Assembly (NCBI RefSeq): GCF_001544695.2
Contig: NZ_FCOM02000057.1
Location: 1-50,304, forward strand
Length of the DNA: 50,304 bases
Direction: 5' to 3'
Source: Caballeronia arvi
GTDB lineage: Bacteria > Pseudomonadota > Gammaproteobacteria > Burkholderiales > Burkholderiaceae
The notes beneath the pieces are model-generated. The model worked only from the letters and a program-made list of their open reading frames with translations, ran no database searches and was not told where the DNA came from. The position numbers and the translations under genes were made by a program. This document shows positions 8,922-18,227 of the stretch, piece after piece. The stretch's first letter is position 1. Every line of letters starts with the position of its first letter.

Positions 8922-11201
8922 TTACTTCGCCTTCGCCACGCTCGCATTCGCGCTCGCCACCGCCGTCATATTGATGATCCGCCGCACGGTCGCTGCCGGC
9001 GTCAGAATATGCACCGGCTTCGCAGCACCCAGCAGGAAAGGCCCAACCGTCACGCCCTCGCCGCTCACCATCTTGAGCAGGTTGTACGTGATGTTCGCTG
9101 CCTCGACGTTCGGCATGATCAGCAAGTTAGCCTCGCCATGCAGCGTCGTTCCCGGGAACGCGGCCTTGCGGACCGTTTCCGACAAAGCCGCATCGCCGTG
9201 CATTTCCCCGTCGATTTCCAGATGCGGCGCACGCTCCGCGATCAGCTTCCGCGCTTCAGCCATCCGCTTGCTCGACGCGCTCGGCACGCTACCGAAATTG
9301 GAGTTGGAAACCAAAGCCACCTTCGGCTGAATCCCGAATCGCTCGATTTCGCGCGCCGCCAGAATCGTCATATCGGCGAGCTGCTCGGGCGTCGGCGTCT
9401 CGTTGACGTACGTATCGCTGATGAACAGATTGCGCCCTTGCAGCATCAGCAGATTCATCGCGGCGAAGTTCTTCGCATCCCGCGACTTGCCGAGCACCTG
9501 ATCGACGAACTTCAGATGATCCTGGTACGTATCGATCAAACCGCAGATCATGCCGTCGGCATCGCCCATATGGACGAGAATCGCGCCGATCAGCGTGTTG
9601 AACTTGCGCAGCGCGGCCTTCGCGCTTTCGGGCGTCACGCCCTCGCGCGCGGCGATCTCGTGATACGCCTGCCAGCTCTTCTGATAACGCGGATCGTCTT
9701 CCGGATTCACGATCTCGAAATCGACGCCCGGCTTCAGCTTCGACCCCATCTTCTGCAAACGCATCTCGACGACAGCCGGCCGCCCGATGATGATCGGCTT
9801 CGCGATCCTCTCCAGCAGCACGAACTGCGCGGCGCGCAGCACGCGCTCGTCCTCACCTTCCGCGAACGCGATGCGCGCAGGCGCCGCCTTCGCCGCCGCA
9901 AACACCGGACGCATCACCATGCCGGTGCGATACACCGTCGCGCCAAGCGTCTCGCGATACGCATCCATGTCCTTGATCGGACGGGTAGCGACGCCCGAAT
10001 CCATCGCGGCTTGCGCGACAGCCGGCGCGATCTTGATGATGAGGCGCGGATCGAACGGCTTCGGAATCAGATATTCCGGACCGAATTCGAGCGAATGGCC
10101 TTCGTACGCCTTCGCGACTTCATCGCCCTGATCGGTTTCTTCCGCAAGTTCAGCGATCGCGCGCACGCACGCGAGCTTCATCTCTTCCGTGATGGTCGTC
10201 GCGCCGACATCCAGCGCGCCGCGGAAAATGAACGGGAAGCACAGCACGTTGTTGACCTGGTTCGGATAGTCCGAACGGCCCGTCGCGATGATCGCGTCCG
10301 GACGCACCCGCTTCGCTTCTTCCGGCCGAATCTCCGGCTCCGGATTCGCGAGCGCGAGAATCAGCGGCTTGTCGGCCATCGTCGTGACCATGTCGGCCTT
10401 GAGCACGCCCGCGCTCGAGCAGCCGAGGAACACGTCGCAGCCGTGCATCGCGTCGGCGAGCGTGCGCGCGTCGGTCGTCGCCTGATAGCGCTCCTTCGAT
10501 GCGTCCAGATTGCCGCGCCCTTCATAGATCACGCCCTTCGAATCGACAACGAGCGTGTTCGACTTCTTCAATCCGAGATCGACGAGCAGATCCAGACACG
10601 CGATCGCCGCCGCGCCCGCGCCGGAGCAGACGAGCTTCACTTCGTCCAGCTTCTTGCCGACGACTTTCAGGCCGTTGAGAATCGCCGCCGAGGCGATGAT
10701 CGCCGTTCCATGCTGATCGTCATGGAAAACGGGAATCTTCATGCGCTCGCGCAGCTTCTTCTCGATATAGAAGCATTCCGGCGCCTTGATGTCTTCCAGG
10801 TTGATGCCGCCGAGCGTCGGTTCGAGCATCGCGATCGCATCGACGAGCTTGTCCGGATCGGTTTCGGCCAACTCGATATCGAACACGTCGATGCCCGCGA
10901 ACTTCTTGAACAGACACCCCTTGCCTTCCATCACCGGCTTCGCGGCCAACGGGCCGATGTTGCCGAGCCCGAGCACCGCGGTGCCATTCGTCACGACGCC
11001 GACGAGATTCGCGCGCGACGTGTACTTCTGCGCATCGAGCGGCTCGTCGTAAATCGCCATGCACGCGGCCGCGACGCCCGGCGAATACGCGAGCGACAAG
11101 TCGAGCTGATTGGAAAGGGGTTTCGTCGGCGTCACCGAAATCTTGCCGGGACGGGGATTCTGGTGATACGCGAGGGCGCTTTGCTTCAGTTGTTCGTCCA
11201 T
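8922..11201 (-). CDS. maeB: NADP-dependent malic enzyme with phosphotransacetylase-like domain
   Basis: A 759-residue protein, the usual length for MaeB-type malic enzymes. It oxidatively decarboxylates malate to pyruvate with NADP. The malic N-terminal domain includes SLAYSPGVAAACMAI (about residues 34-48) and the catalytic metal region CFYIEKKLRERMKIPVFHDD with the key D-D-Q-H-G-T. The NAD(P)-binding domain has CSGAGAAAIACL at about residues 192-203. Residues about 430-759 are a phosphotransacetylase-like domain (FAEGEDERVLRAAQ), typically without activity and serving regulation by acetyl-CoA. It stands alone with its own terminator. Start chosen by family length. Confidence 0.96.
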   Translation of the reverse strand: MDEQLKQSALAYHQNPRPGKISVTPTKPLSNQLDLSLAYSPGVAAACMAIYDEPLDAQKYTSRANLVGVVTNGTAVLGLGNIGPLAAKPVMEGKGCLFKKFAGIDVFDIELAETDPDKLVDAIAMLEPTLGGINLEDIKAPECFYIEKKLRERMKIPVFHDDQHGTAIIASAAILNGLKVVGKKLDEVKLVCSGAGAAAIACLDLLVDLGLKKSNTLVVDSKGVIYEGRGNLDASKERYQATTDARTLADAMHGCDVFLGCSSAGVLKADMVTTMADKPLILALANPEPEIRPEEAKRVRPDAIIATGRSDYPNQVNNVLCFPFIFRGALDVGATTITEEMKLACVRAIAELAEETDQGDEVAKAYEGHSLEFGPEYLIPKPFDPRLIIKIAPAVAQAAMDSGVATRPIKDMDAYRETLGATVYRTGMVMRPVFAAAKAAPARIAFAEGEDERVLRAAQFVLLERIAKPIIIGRPAVVEMRLQKMGSKLKPGVDFEIVNPEDDPRYQKSWQAYHEIAAREGVTPESAKAALRKFNTLIGAILVHMGDADGMICGLIDTYQDHLKFVDQVLGKSRDAKNFAAMNLLMLQGRNLFISDTYVNETPTPEQLADMTILAAREIERFGIQPKVALVSNSNFGSVPSASSKRMAEARKLIAERAPHLEIDGEMHGDAALSETVRKAAFPGTTLHGEANLLIMPNVEAANITYNLLKMVSGEGVTVGPFLLGAAKPVHILTPAATVRRIINMTAVASANASVAKAK

Positions 11202-11450
11202 GATTGACCTGAGACGTTTGGGAATTTTTTAACAGGGTTCACACTGCCGTCGACCGTGCTGCATGAATGCGGAAATGTGAATCTATGGACCAGTTCAGTT
11301 GCCCGGCGCGTCGGATAGACGCAACGTGCCGCTCGCCAAGGATGAAACGAGCGGACGGAGCTTGGTTTTTTTGGGACGTTCAGTGTACACCGGGCACATG
11401 AATTGACGCGATGCAACGTTTCAGCGCAATTTCGTCCGATGACACCGCAC

Positions 11451-12680
11451 TCAGTCGAGCTCGGCGCCGCGTTTTTCGGGGATGAGGAAGAGCGTCGCGA
11501 TCACATCGAGAAGATAGATCGATGCGAGGAAGGCCAGCGCAACGGAGAACGAGTAACGCGCTGCGAGCGCGCCGACCGCGACCGGACCGAGCCCGCCTAC
11601 CGCCCGCCCGATATTGAACAGCACGTTTTGCGCAGTCGCGCGCGCTTCGGTCGGATAGATCTCGGAAATCAGCGCGCCGTAACCGCCGAGCATGCCGTTC
11701 ACGAAGACGCCCATCACCGCGCCGCCGATCAGAAGCGCCGAGGGGCTCGTCAGATTCGAGTAGACGAACACCATCGCGACCGCGCCGAACTGGTAGACGA
11801 GGAACGCGGGCTTGCGCCCGAAGCGATCGGCCGCGAGCCCGAAGAGCCAGATGCCGAGCGCCATGCCGAGCACGGTGACGGCGGTCCAGAGTCCTGATTT
11901 CGTGAGCGAATAGCCGAAGGTCTTCGAGAGATAGGTCGGCAGCCAGATCATCAAACCGTAATAGCCGAAGTTCTGCACCGAGCACAGGATGATCACGCCG
12001 AGGCTCGCGCGCGCGGTGCGGGCGTCGTCGAAGAGTCGTTTCAGCGGGATTTCGCGTCTTTTGACCGTTGCCCGGCGCTGCGTGAACAGCGCGGGCTCTT
12101 CCACGCCCCGCCGCACGAAAAACGATACGACCGCGGGCAACAAGCCGACCGCGAACATGCCGCGCCAGCCGATGACGGGCAGCAGCATCGGCGTGATCAA
12201 TGCGGCCGCCAGCACGCCCAGTTGCCAGCCGATGCCCACATACGACGACACGCGCGCCCGCATCCGCGCGGGCCATGCCTCCGCGACGAGCGCCATGCCG
12301 ATGCCGAACTCGCCGCCCAGCCCGATCCCGGCGATGGTGCGATAGATCAACAGATCGCCGTAGCCTCGCGCGAAGGCGCACATGCCCGTGAAAACCGCGA
12401 AGACGAGGATCGTCCAGGTCAGCACGCGCACGCGGCCGAAGTAGTCGGACAGCATGCCGAACACGACGCCGCCCGCGACCGCGCCGGCCAGCGTCCACGT
12501 GACGAGCGCGCCCGATTGCGCGGACGTGAGATGCAGATCGGCGGCAATCGCCGGCAGCATGAAGCCGAGGATCAGCAGGTCGAAGCCGTCCATCGCGTAG
12601 CCGAGAACCGACGCGAGGAGCGCGTGCAGCGCGTGACGGGAGAGCGGTTCGGAGGAAGTCGAAGAGGAAGCGGGCGTCAT
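11451..12680 (-). CDS. MFS transporter, aromatic acid:H+ symporter-like
   Basis: A 409-residue membrane protein with 12 predicted hydrophobic segments. It carries the MFS signatures: DGFDLLILGFMLPAIA in helix 1 (about residues 26-41) and LSDYFGRVRVL in loop 2-3, plus ADRFGRKPAF in loop 8-9. The DGFD motif in helix 1 and the length match the AAHS family, which imports aromatic or other small carboxylic acids with protons. The start is the ATG at 12680; longer readings upstream run into the region of the divergent pyrE promoter and lack similarity. Substrate not determined. Confidence 0.9.
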   Translation of the reverse strand: MTPASSSTSSEPLSRHALHALLASVLGYAMDGFDLLILGFMLPAIAADLHLTSAQSGALVTWTLAGAVAGGVVFGMLSDYFGRVRVLTWTILVFAVFTGMCAFARGYGDLLIYRTIAGIGLGGEFGIGMALVAEAWPARMRARVSSYVGIGWQLGVLAAALITPMLLPVIGWRGMFAVGLLPAVVSFFVRRGVEEPALFTQRRATVKRREIPLKRLFDDARTARASLGVIILCSVQNFGYYGLMIWLPTYLSKTFGYSLTKSGLWTAVTVLGMALGIWLFGLAADRFGRKPAFLVYQFGAVAMVFVYSNLTSPSALLIGGAVMGVFVNGMLGGYGALISEIYPTEARATAQNVLFNIGRAVGGLGPVAVGALAARYSFSVALAFLASIYLLDVIATLFLIPEKRGAELD

Positions 12681-12807
12681 CGGAGGGTTCGGCGGAGAGT
12701 GCCGCGAGTGTACGCGCGAGCGCGCGAACCGTTCAACCGATCGAGAAAAGCCTGCTCGCCCGCATTCGTCTGCTCGGGTAAAATGGCGGGCTACGCGCGC
12801 AGTGAAT

Positions 12808-12839
12808 GCGAAAACGCCGTCCAAAACGGCGCGTTTCGC
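12808..12839. promoter_or_regulatory. Inverted repeat in the pyrE leader
   Basis: GCGAAAACGCCGT at 12808-12820 is complementary to ACGGCGCGTTTCGC at 12826-12839 with one bulged base and a five-base loop. It lies about 80 bases before the pyrE start. There is no T run behind it, so it is not a classic attenuator. It could be a leader hairpin or a protein site. Confidence 0.4.
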
Positions 12840-12918
12840 ATCGTAAGCCTGCGCCAAAGGCCCTCGCGGCCGCCTCCCCGCTTTTGCAAGCGCCACACAT
12901 AAGTCCAAGGATTCGCCC

Positions 12919-13605
12919 ATGACAGGCTTCGATCGCCAGACGATCTCCGACACCACCGCCAAGATGTTGCTCGAAGTGCAGGCGGTGCACTTCAACGCGG
13001 AAAAACCGTACATCTTCACGTCCGGCTGGGCGAGCCCGGTGTATATCGACTGCCGCAAGCTGATCTCCTACCCGCGCGTGCGCCGCGGCCTGATGGAGAT
13101 GGCCGAAGCAACGATTCTGCGCGACGTCGGCTACGAGCAGATCGACGCGGTCGCGGGCGGCGAGACGGCGGGCATTCCTTTCGCGGCGTGGATCGCCGAC
13201 CGTCTGATGGTGCCGATGCAATACGTTCGCAAGAAGCCGAAGGGTTTCGGCCGCAATGCGCAGATCGAAGGCCTGTTGACCGAAGGCCAGCGTGTGCTGC
13301 TGGTCGAAGACCTGACCACCGACAGCCGCAGCAAGATCAACTTCATCAACGCGCTGCGCACCGCGGGCGCGACGGTGAACCACTGCTTCGTGCTGTTTCA
13401 CTACAACATCTTCAAGGAAAGCGTGTCGGTGCTGAAAGACATCGACGTCGATCTCCACGCGCTCGCCACGTGGTGGGACGTGCTGCGCGTCGCGAAGGAA
13501 CAGGGCTATTTCGAGTCGAAGACGCTCGATGAAGTCGAAAAATTCCTGCACGCGCCGGCCGAATGGTCGGCGGCGCACGGCGGCGCGACCGCTGCGCCGC
13601 AATAA
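12919..13605 (+). CDS. pyrE: Orotate phosphoribosyltransferase
   Basis: A 228-residue type I phosphoribosyltransferase that joins orotate to PRPP to give orotidine monophosphate in pyrimidine synthesis. The PRPP-binding loop VLLVEDLTTDSRSK is at about residues 129-142. The orotate-binding start (FNAEKPYIFTSGWASPVYIDCR) is at about residues 27-48. Sequence AVAGGETAGIPFAAW at residues 76-90 is the family's glycine-rich segment. It is transcribed alone, divergent from an MFS gene and ended by a strong bidirectional terminator. Confidence 0.97.
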   Translation: MTGFDRQTISDTTAKMLLEVQAVHFNAEKPYIFTSGWASPVYIDCRKLISYPRVRRGLMEMAEATILRDVGYEQIDAVAGGETAGIPFAAWIADRLMVPMQYVRKKPKGFGRNAQIEGLLTEGQRVLLVEDLTTDSRSKINFINALRTAGATVNHCFVLFHYNIFKESVSVLKDIDVDLHALATWWDVLRVAKEQGYFESKTLDEVEKFLHAPAEWSAAHGGATAAPQ

Positions 13606-13632
13606 ACACTGACGTTCTCGCAGCAATTAAAC

Positions 13633-13667
13633 AAAGAGAGCCGCTGATTCAATCAGCGGCTCTCTTT
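13633..13667. terminator. Bidirectional terminator between pyrE and the RcsB-like gene
   Basis: A perfect 17-bp inverted repeat around one central base: AAAGAGAGCCGCTGATT at 13633-13649 and its complement at 13651-13667, followed by TATTTTT. The two genes are convergent, so it serves pyrE on plus and probably the regulator on minus. Confidence 0.93.
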
Positions 13668-13690
13668 ATTTTTGCGCGTCAAAGTCTGGC

Positions 13691-14404
13691 TTATAGCGAA
13701 TCCGGATTGCGGATCGCCGAATCGTCGAGTGAGCCGTCGCCGGAATAGGCGGAAAGATTCATCAAGCCGTTGCTTTGCGCATACTGAAATAATTCGGAAT
13801 CGCGCTCGATTCCGAGTTTTCTCATCGCCGTGTTTTTTTGCGTGCTGATCGTTTTGATACTGCGCCGCAATTGTCCCGCTATTTCCGTAATGGTCATGCC
13901 CGAGACAAAAAGGCGCACCACTTCGAGTTCACGCTTGGACAGGATCACGCTGCGTTGCTGCCCGCTCGCGCCGAGGCCCATGCTGTCGAGCGCCGCTTTC
14001 ACGGACGGGCCGAGATACTCCTGCCCGCGCATGACATGCTGGATCGCCCAGCCGATATGGTTCATGTCGTCGGCCTTGTTGATGATGGACATCACCCCGA
14101 CTTCGCGCAAACGTTTGAGCAAGGCCGGATTTTCGAGCATCGTCAGCACGACGAGCTTCACGCGCGGAAACTGGCGTCCGATATAGCCCAGCAAAGGCAT
14201 GCCGTCACCGTAGGAGCCGCCGGGCATGGCGAGATCGGTGACGAGGACATCGCAGGCCGCTTTCTGAAGCAGCTGAATGAGTTCGGTCGACTGACGCGCC
14301 TGGCCGACCACGTCCACCTCCGGAAACTTGCTGAGCGCCTGGGTCGCGCCAAATAGAATCACCGGGTGGTCGTCTGCAATGATGACTTTTATTCGCTGGC
14401 TCAT
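13691..14404 (-). CDS. RcsB-like response regulator (NarL/LuxR type)
   Basis: A 237-residue two-component regulator. The receiver domain begins IKVIIADDHPVILFGA; Asp57 in VTDLAMPGG is the phosphorylation site and Lys109 (INK) the conserved lysine. The LuxR-type helix-turn-helix is at about residues 155-215, with LSKRELEVVRLFVSGMTITEIA and RRSIKTISTQKNTAMRKLGI. The residues after the phosphorylation site (PGGSYGDGMPLLGYI) and the RSIKTISTQK helix are closest to the RcsB subgroup. No sensor kinase or phosphorelay gene lies nearby, so it is an orphan here. A tail of about 20 residues follows the DNA-binding domain. Confidence 0.9.
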   Translation of the reverse strand: MSQRIKVIIADDHPVILFGATQALSKFPEVDVVGQARQSTELIQLLQKAACDVLVTDLAMPGGSYGDGMPLLGYIGRQFPRVKLVVLTMLENPALLKRLREVGVMSIINKADDMNHIGWAIQHVMRGQEYLGPSVKAALDSMGLGASGQQRSVILSKRELEVVRLFVSGMTITEIAGQLRRSIKTISTQKNTAMRKLGIERDSELFQYAQSNGLMNLSAYSGDGSLDDSAIRNPDSL

Positions 14405-14694
14405 TACTTTCTCCTGAATATCGGTCGATTAGTTGCCGTGCGAATCTGCGTCGAATTACTCATTTCTACGTTCAATAGAGTCAGAAGTCATCGCCGTCAA
14501 GGCGCTTTACACTACGTCGAAACTGATAAGCGCGCAGCGCGCTATCGGTTAAGTCTCAAGGAATCGAAGCTTTTATGCTTTGTTGCAATGTTAAACTGCA
14601 TCCCGTCACGAAGCGCATCACTGAGACAAAAAACATCGTTGCAGCTAGCGAAACGCTGTTATATCGCGCAACGATACTGACAGGAGTTCAGCAC

Positions 14695-15285
14695 ATGCGC
14701 CTCACCGGTCGACGCGTGAGTTCGGGTGGCCAAGTCGCATCAGCACTGTTCCTCGCCTTCGTGGCGGCGGGTTTCTTCGGTTCGCGCGAAGCCGCGGCCG
14801 ACCCGGCCTTTTCCGTTTCGAGCGCGGATCTCGCGCCGGGCAAGACCATCGGGCGCGATCTGCTTTTCGATCAGTCCGAGTGCAAGGGCGGCAACCGCTC
14901 GCCGCAGATCTCGTGGCGCGGCGCGCCCGCGAACACTCGTAGCTTCGCCGTGACGATTTTCGATCCCGACGCGCCCGGACGCGGCTGGTGGCATTGGGCG
15001 GTCGCCGGCATTCCCGCGGGCACGGATCGCCTGCCGAACAACGCGAGCGCCTCGGGCGCGCTGCGCAAGCTCGGCGCGATCGAGGCGCGCAACGACTGGG
15101 ACACGGACGGCTACGGCGGCCCGTGCCCGCCACCCGGCAAGCCGCATCGCTACATCGTGACCGTCTACGCGCTAAACAGCGCCGATCTGCGTCTGCGCCA
15201 GGGCACGCCCGCGCTGATGTTCGAGCACGAAATCCGCACATTGGCGATCGCCAGCGCGCAAATGACTTTCACGTACGGCCGATAG
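14695..15285 (+). CDS. YbhB/YbcL-type (PEBP, Raf kinase inhibitor-like) exported protein
   Basis: A 196-residue PEBP-fold protein. Residues 1-36 form a long signal peptide ending near SREAAADPAF, so the mature protein is probably periplasmic. The family ligand site is visible: FDPDAPGRGWWHWAV at about residues 92-106 and YGGPCPPPGKPHRYIV at about residues 141-156. The start at 14695 was chosen because CAGGAG lies seven bases upstream; an upstream in-frame ATG at 14575 has no such site. PEBP proteins bind phosphate-like or small ligands; the bacterial role is poorly known. Single gene. Confidence 0.88.
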   Translation: MRLTGRRVSSGGQVASALFLAFVAAGFFGSREAAADPAFSVSSADLAPGKTIGRDLLFDQSECKGGNRSPQISWRGAPANTRSFAVTIFDPDAPGRGWWHWAVAGIPAGTDRLPNNASASGALRKLGAIEARNDWDTDGYGGPCPPPGKPHRYIVTVYALNSADLRLRQGTPALMFEHEIRTLAIASAQMTFTYGR

Positions 15286-15403
15286 GGTCAGAAGCGTGCG
15301 GTCGCGCCGGTCGGATAAAAATTGTCTTTGCTAGACTGACCGGACCGTCCTACAAGGCACGCCTCGAGCGTGTGCCGCGGCGCGCGGGAGACTCGGGGAC
15401 ATC

Positions 15404-16018
15404 ATGTCGAACATCATCATCGTTTATCACAGCGGCTACGGCCACACGAAAAAGGTCGCGGACGCCGTCCTCGGCGGCGCCGCCGATGCGGGCGCGAGCG
15501 TGAGGCTGATCGCCGTCGCCGATATCGACGAAGCCGCCTGGGCCGATCTCGACGCCGCCGATGCCATCGTTTTCGGCGCGCCGACCTACATGGGCGGCCC
15601 TTCTGCCGACTTCAAGAAATTCGCCGACGCGAGTTCGAAGCCCTGGTTCGCGCAGAAATGGAAGGACAAGATCGCGGCCGGATTCACCAATTCGGCGCAC
15701 ATGAACGGCGATAAATTCCTGACGATCTCCTATTTCGTCACGCTGGCGATGCAGCACGGCATGGTCTGGATCGGGACGGGCATGATGCCGTCGAACACGA
15801 AGGCGGCCACCCGCAACGACCTGAACTTCGTCGGCGGCTTCACGGGTCTGCTCACGCAGTCGCCCGCCGACGCCTCGCCGGAAGAGGCGCCGCCGCCCGG
15901 CGATCTGGAAACGGCGAGAGTCTTCGGCGCGCGTATCGCCGAGGTGACGGCGCGCTGGATCGGCACTCGCGGGGCCGTCGAAAACGGCGGACATGAACCC
16001 GCCGCGGAATCGCCTTAA
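15404..16018 (+). CDS. Flavodoxin-family NAD(P)H oxidoreductase, WrbA-like
   Basis: A 204-residue flavoprotein. The FMN phosphate loop is HSGYGHTKKVADAV at about residues 9-22, and the flavin-contacting GAPTYMGGPSADFK at about residues 60-73 is typical of WrbA-type quinone reductases. It most likely reduces quinones with NAD(P)H in the cytoplasm. It is 46 bases before argC in the same direction, so the two may share a transcript, though no functional link is known. Confidence 0.87.
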   Translation: MSNIIIVYHSGYGHTKKVADAVLGGAADAGASVRLIAVADIDEAAWADLDAADAIVFGAPTYMGGPSADFKKFADASSKPWFAQKWKDKIAAGFTNSAHMNGDKFLTISYFVTLAMQHGMVWIGTGMMPSNTKAATRNDLNFVGGFTGLLTQSPADASPEEAPPPGDLETARVFGARIAEVTARWIGTRGAVENGGHEPAAESP

Positions 16019-16064
16019 AATAGCGCTTTTGCGGCGAGTGCCCGCACGAACCAGCGAGATCGAG

Positions 16065-17018
16065 ATGACCACGAAAGTATTCGTCGACGGACAGGAAGGC
16101 ACCACCGGCCTGAAGATTTTTGAATATCTGTCGCAGCGCCGTGACATCGAAGTGTTGCGAATCGAGGACGCGAAGCGCAAGGACGTCGAGGAGCGCCGCA
16201 GGCTCATCAACGCGTCGGATGTGACGTTTCTGTGCCTGCCGGATGTCGCGTCGCGCGAGTCGGTGTCGCTCGTCGATTCCGACAACACGCGCACCGTGAT
16301 GATCGACGCCAGCACTGCGTTTCGCACGCAGGACGACTGGGCGTACGGCCTGCCCGAGCTGTCGCGCGCGCAGCGCGAGCGCCTGCGCGCGTCGAAGCGC
16401 ATCGCGGTGCCGGGCTGCCATGCGTCGGCGTTCGTGCTGTCGGTGCAGCCGCTCGTCGCGGGCGGTCTCGTTCCCGCCGACTTCCGCGCGCACGCGTACT
16501 CCATCACCGGGTACAGCGGCGGCGGCAAGAAGATGATCGCGGAGTACGAAGCGGGCGGCGACGAGAAGCTCATGAGCCCGCGCCCGTACGCGCTTGCCCT
16601 GACGCACAAGCATCTGCCGGAAATGTCGGTGCGCACCGGTCTCACGCACGCGCCGATCTTCACGCCGATCGTCGGTCCGTTCCTGAAGGGCCTCGCGGTT
16701 ACGACGTATTTTTCGCCGGAACAGTTGAAGCGCCCGGCCAAACCACAGGACGCGCGTGACATGCTCGCCGAGTATTACAACAACGAGCCGTTCGTGCGCG
16801 TGATGCCGTTTGACGCCGAGAGCAATCTCGACGCCGGCTTCTTCGACGTACAGGCGTGCAATGACACGAATCGTGTCGATATCTTCGTATTCGGCAACGA
16901 CGAGCGTTTCGTGACGGTCGCGCGTCTCGACAATTTGGGCAAGGGCGCGTCGGGCGCGGCGATTCAGTGTATGAATCTGGCGATCGGCGCGGACGAAGAC
17001 GCGGGTCTCGCGCGCTAA
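16065..17018 (+). CDS. argC: N-acetyl-gamma-glutamyl-phosphate reductase, short type
   Basis: A 317-residue ArgC of the short class (AGPR type 2). It reduces N-acetylglutamyl phosphate to the semialdehyde in arginine synthesis. The start VFVDGQEGTTGLKI (residues 5-18) replaces the usual GxxGxxG nucleotide loop, as is typical for this class. The catalytic cysteine is Cys118 in VPGCHASAF. YSGGGKKMIAEYE at about residues 150-162 is also diagnostic. An upstream in-frame ATG at 15993 overlaps the flavoprotein gene and lacks similarity. A terminator follows. Confidence 0.95.
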   Translation: MTTKVFVDGQEGTTGLKIFEYLSQRRDIEVLRIEDAKRKDVEERRRLINASDVTFLCLPDVASRESVSLVDSDNTRTVMIDASTAFRTQDDWAYGLPELSRAQRERLRASKRIAVPGCHASAFVLSVQPLVAGGLVPADFRAHAYSITGYSGGGKKMIAEYEAGGDEKLMSPRPYALALTHKHLPEMSVRTGLTHAPIFTPIVGPFLKGLAVTTYFSPEQLKRPAKPQDARDMLAEYYNNEPFVRVMPFDAESNLDAGFFDVQACNDTNRVDIFVFGNDERFVTVARLDNLGKGASGAAIQCMNLAIGADEDAGLAR

Positions 17019-17047
17019 AGCACAACGACCGCTAAGCAGAAGAAAAG

Positions 17048-17082
17048 GCCGGTCCGCGTCACTGCGGATCGGCTTTTTTTTT
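17048..17082 (+). terminator. Intrinsic terminator of argC
   Basis: A 10-bp stem with one G-T pair, 17048-17057 with 17064-17073, followed by nine T. It lies 29 bases after the argC stop. Confidence 0.92.
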
Positions 17083-17115
17083 GCCGCCAGTGCGCCGTGA
17101 CGAAACGCATGGGCG

Positions 17116-17143
17116 AAAAAAAGCCCGCCAAAGCTGGCGGGCT
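17116..17143 (-). terminator. Intrinsic terminator for the minus-strand receiver operon
   Basis: AGCCCGCCA at 17122-17130 pairs with TGGCGGGCT at 17135-17143. Read on minus, the stem is followed by seven T. It lies about 114 bases beyond the stop of the receiver gene at 17257. Confidence 0.85.
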
Positions 17144-17256
17144 GAATCCATATCAGTGGAGACATGGAGGAGACAGGAGTAAATATACCAATAATTTTGG
17201 TGCGCCGCAACATTGGCGGCTGCGGCAGGCCGACGCACGGGCATGTGCGCGCTCAC

Positions 17257-17622
17257 TCATGGCTGCATCATCGACAGGATGAAGTGCAGTTGATCCGCCG
17301 AAATCGGCTTGACGAGATGAACGTCGAAGCCGGCGGCCTGCGTCATTTCCCGATGTTGCGGCTGGCCCCAGCCCGTCAGCGCAACGAGCATCATCGCGTG
17401 ACCGTTCGGCAGGCGGCGCAGCTCGCGCGCCGCCGCGAGACCGTCGACGAACGGCATGCCCAGATCGAGAATTACCACTTCGGGATCGAATTTGCCGGCG
17501 ACGTCGACCGCCTGCGCGCCGTTCGCCGCGAGCGCCACTTCATGGCCCATGCCGTTCAGCAGGTTCGCGAGACCGGCGAGCGCATCGTCGTCGTCGTCGG
17601 CTATGAGGATGCGCTTGCTCAC
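17257..17622 (-). CDS. Stand-alone receiver-domain response regulator
   Basis: A 121-residue protein that is only a CheY-like receiver. It starts SKRILIADDDDDALAGL with the acidic pocket in DDDDD. The phosphorylation aspartate is in VILDLGMPFVDG at about residue 56. LTGWGQPQH and the conserved lysine in HLVKPIS complete the site. GTG at 17622 is preferred as start because GGTGAGG lies eight bases upstream. It starts seven bases after the stop of the exported-protein gene, so the two form an operon. No output domain or kinase is present. It resembles the receiver at 27978-28379. Confidence 0.85.
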   Translation of the reverse strand: MSKRILIADDDDDALAGLANLLNGMGHEVALAANGAQAVDVAGKFDPEVVILDLGMPFVDGLAAARELRRLPNGHAMMLVALTGWGQPQHREMTQAAGFDVHLVKPISADQLHFILSMMQP

Positions 17623-17629
17623 GATGGCC

Positions 17630-18070
17630 TCACCGGGAACCGTAAATCTCAAGGGTCAGCTTGTTCGAGCCCGCCTGCGCCGCGGTGATCTCGGTGCGCG
17701 CGCCGCGTGCGCCCAAGTAGAAATGCTGGCGCGCGGGAGAATTCTGATCGTGCGTCGCGTCCGGCATGCAGGATGCGATGTCCGCCGCGACGCCTTGCAG
17801 CGCTTCCGCACCCGAGCCGCGACGCGGCGTCCACGTGCATCGATAGTTCGTCTGCGATGCGGCGCACTTCACGTCGTCGCCGTGGGACAGCGCGATCGCG
17901 CGGCCGTCGATTGCGGATAGCGACGAAAAATTCGGCGCGGCAGCCACTATGCGCTTCAATGCATCGCAGGGATTCGGCGTGTCGTCGGCATGCGCGGGCG
18001 CCGTCGCAATCAGGCAGCAAAAGAACGGCAAAAGCGCGGCAAGTTTGGCGCTTGGGCCAGTCATGTGCAT
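17630..18070 (-). CDS. Exported protein of unknown function, operon with receiver gene
   Basis: A 146-residue protein with a Sec signal peptide: a hydrophobic stretch LAALLPFFCCLIATAPAHA at about residues 10-28 and a cleavage site after AHA. The mature part has four cysteines (in NPCDAL, VKCAAS, NYRCTW and IASCMP), which could form two disulfides in the periplasm. I recognise no family. A second ATG two codons on is an alternative start. The receiver gene follows after seven bases, which suggests a shared promoter though not an obvious shared job. Confidence 0.7.
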   Translation of the reverse strand: MHMTGPSAKLAALLPFFCCLIATAPAHADDTPNPCDALKRIVAAAPNFSSLSAIDGRAIALSHGDDVKCAASQTNYRCTWTPRRGSGAEALQGVAADIASCMPDATHDQNSPARQHFYLGARGARTEITAAQAGSNKLTLEIYGSR

Positions 18071-18227
18071 GCAGCGCCCTCCCCTAGCTGTTCTTCTTGA
18101 TTTCGCGGCGAACCGGGACGAGCGCTACTATCCGCCCGCCGGTTGCGCCTGTATGTTCGAAAGCGAATGAAGCACTGCAAACGAAGCAAGTCACGCGCCC
18201 GTTCATGCAGACGTTTCGGCGTGCGCT

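Noticed and set aside
9009..11207. 732-codon open frame antisense to maeB
   Set aside because: Same reason: the opposite strand encodes a clear malic enzyme, and this frame has shadow-type composition.
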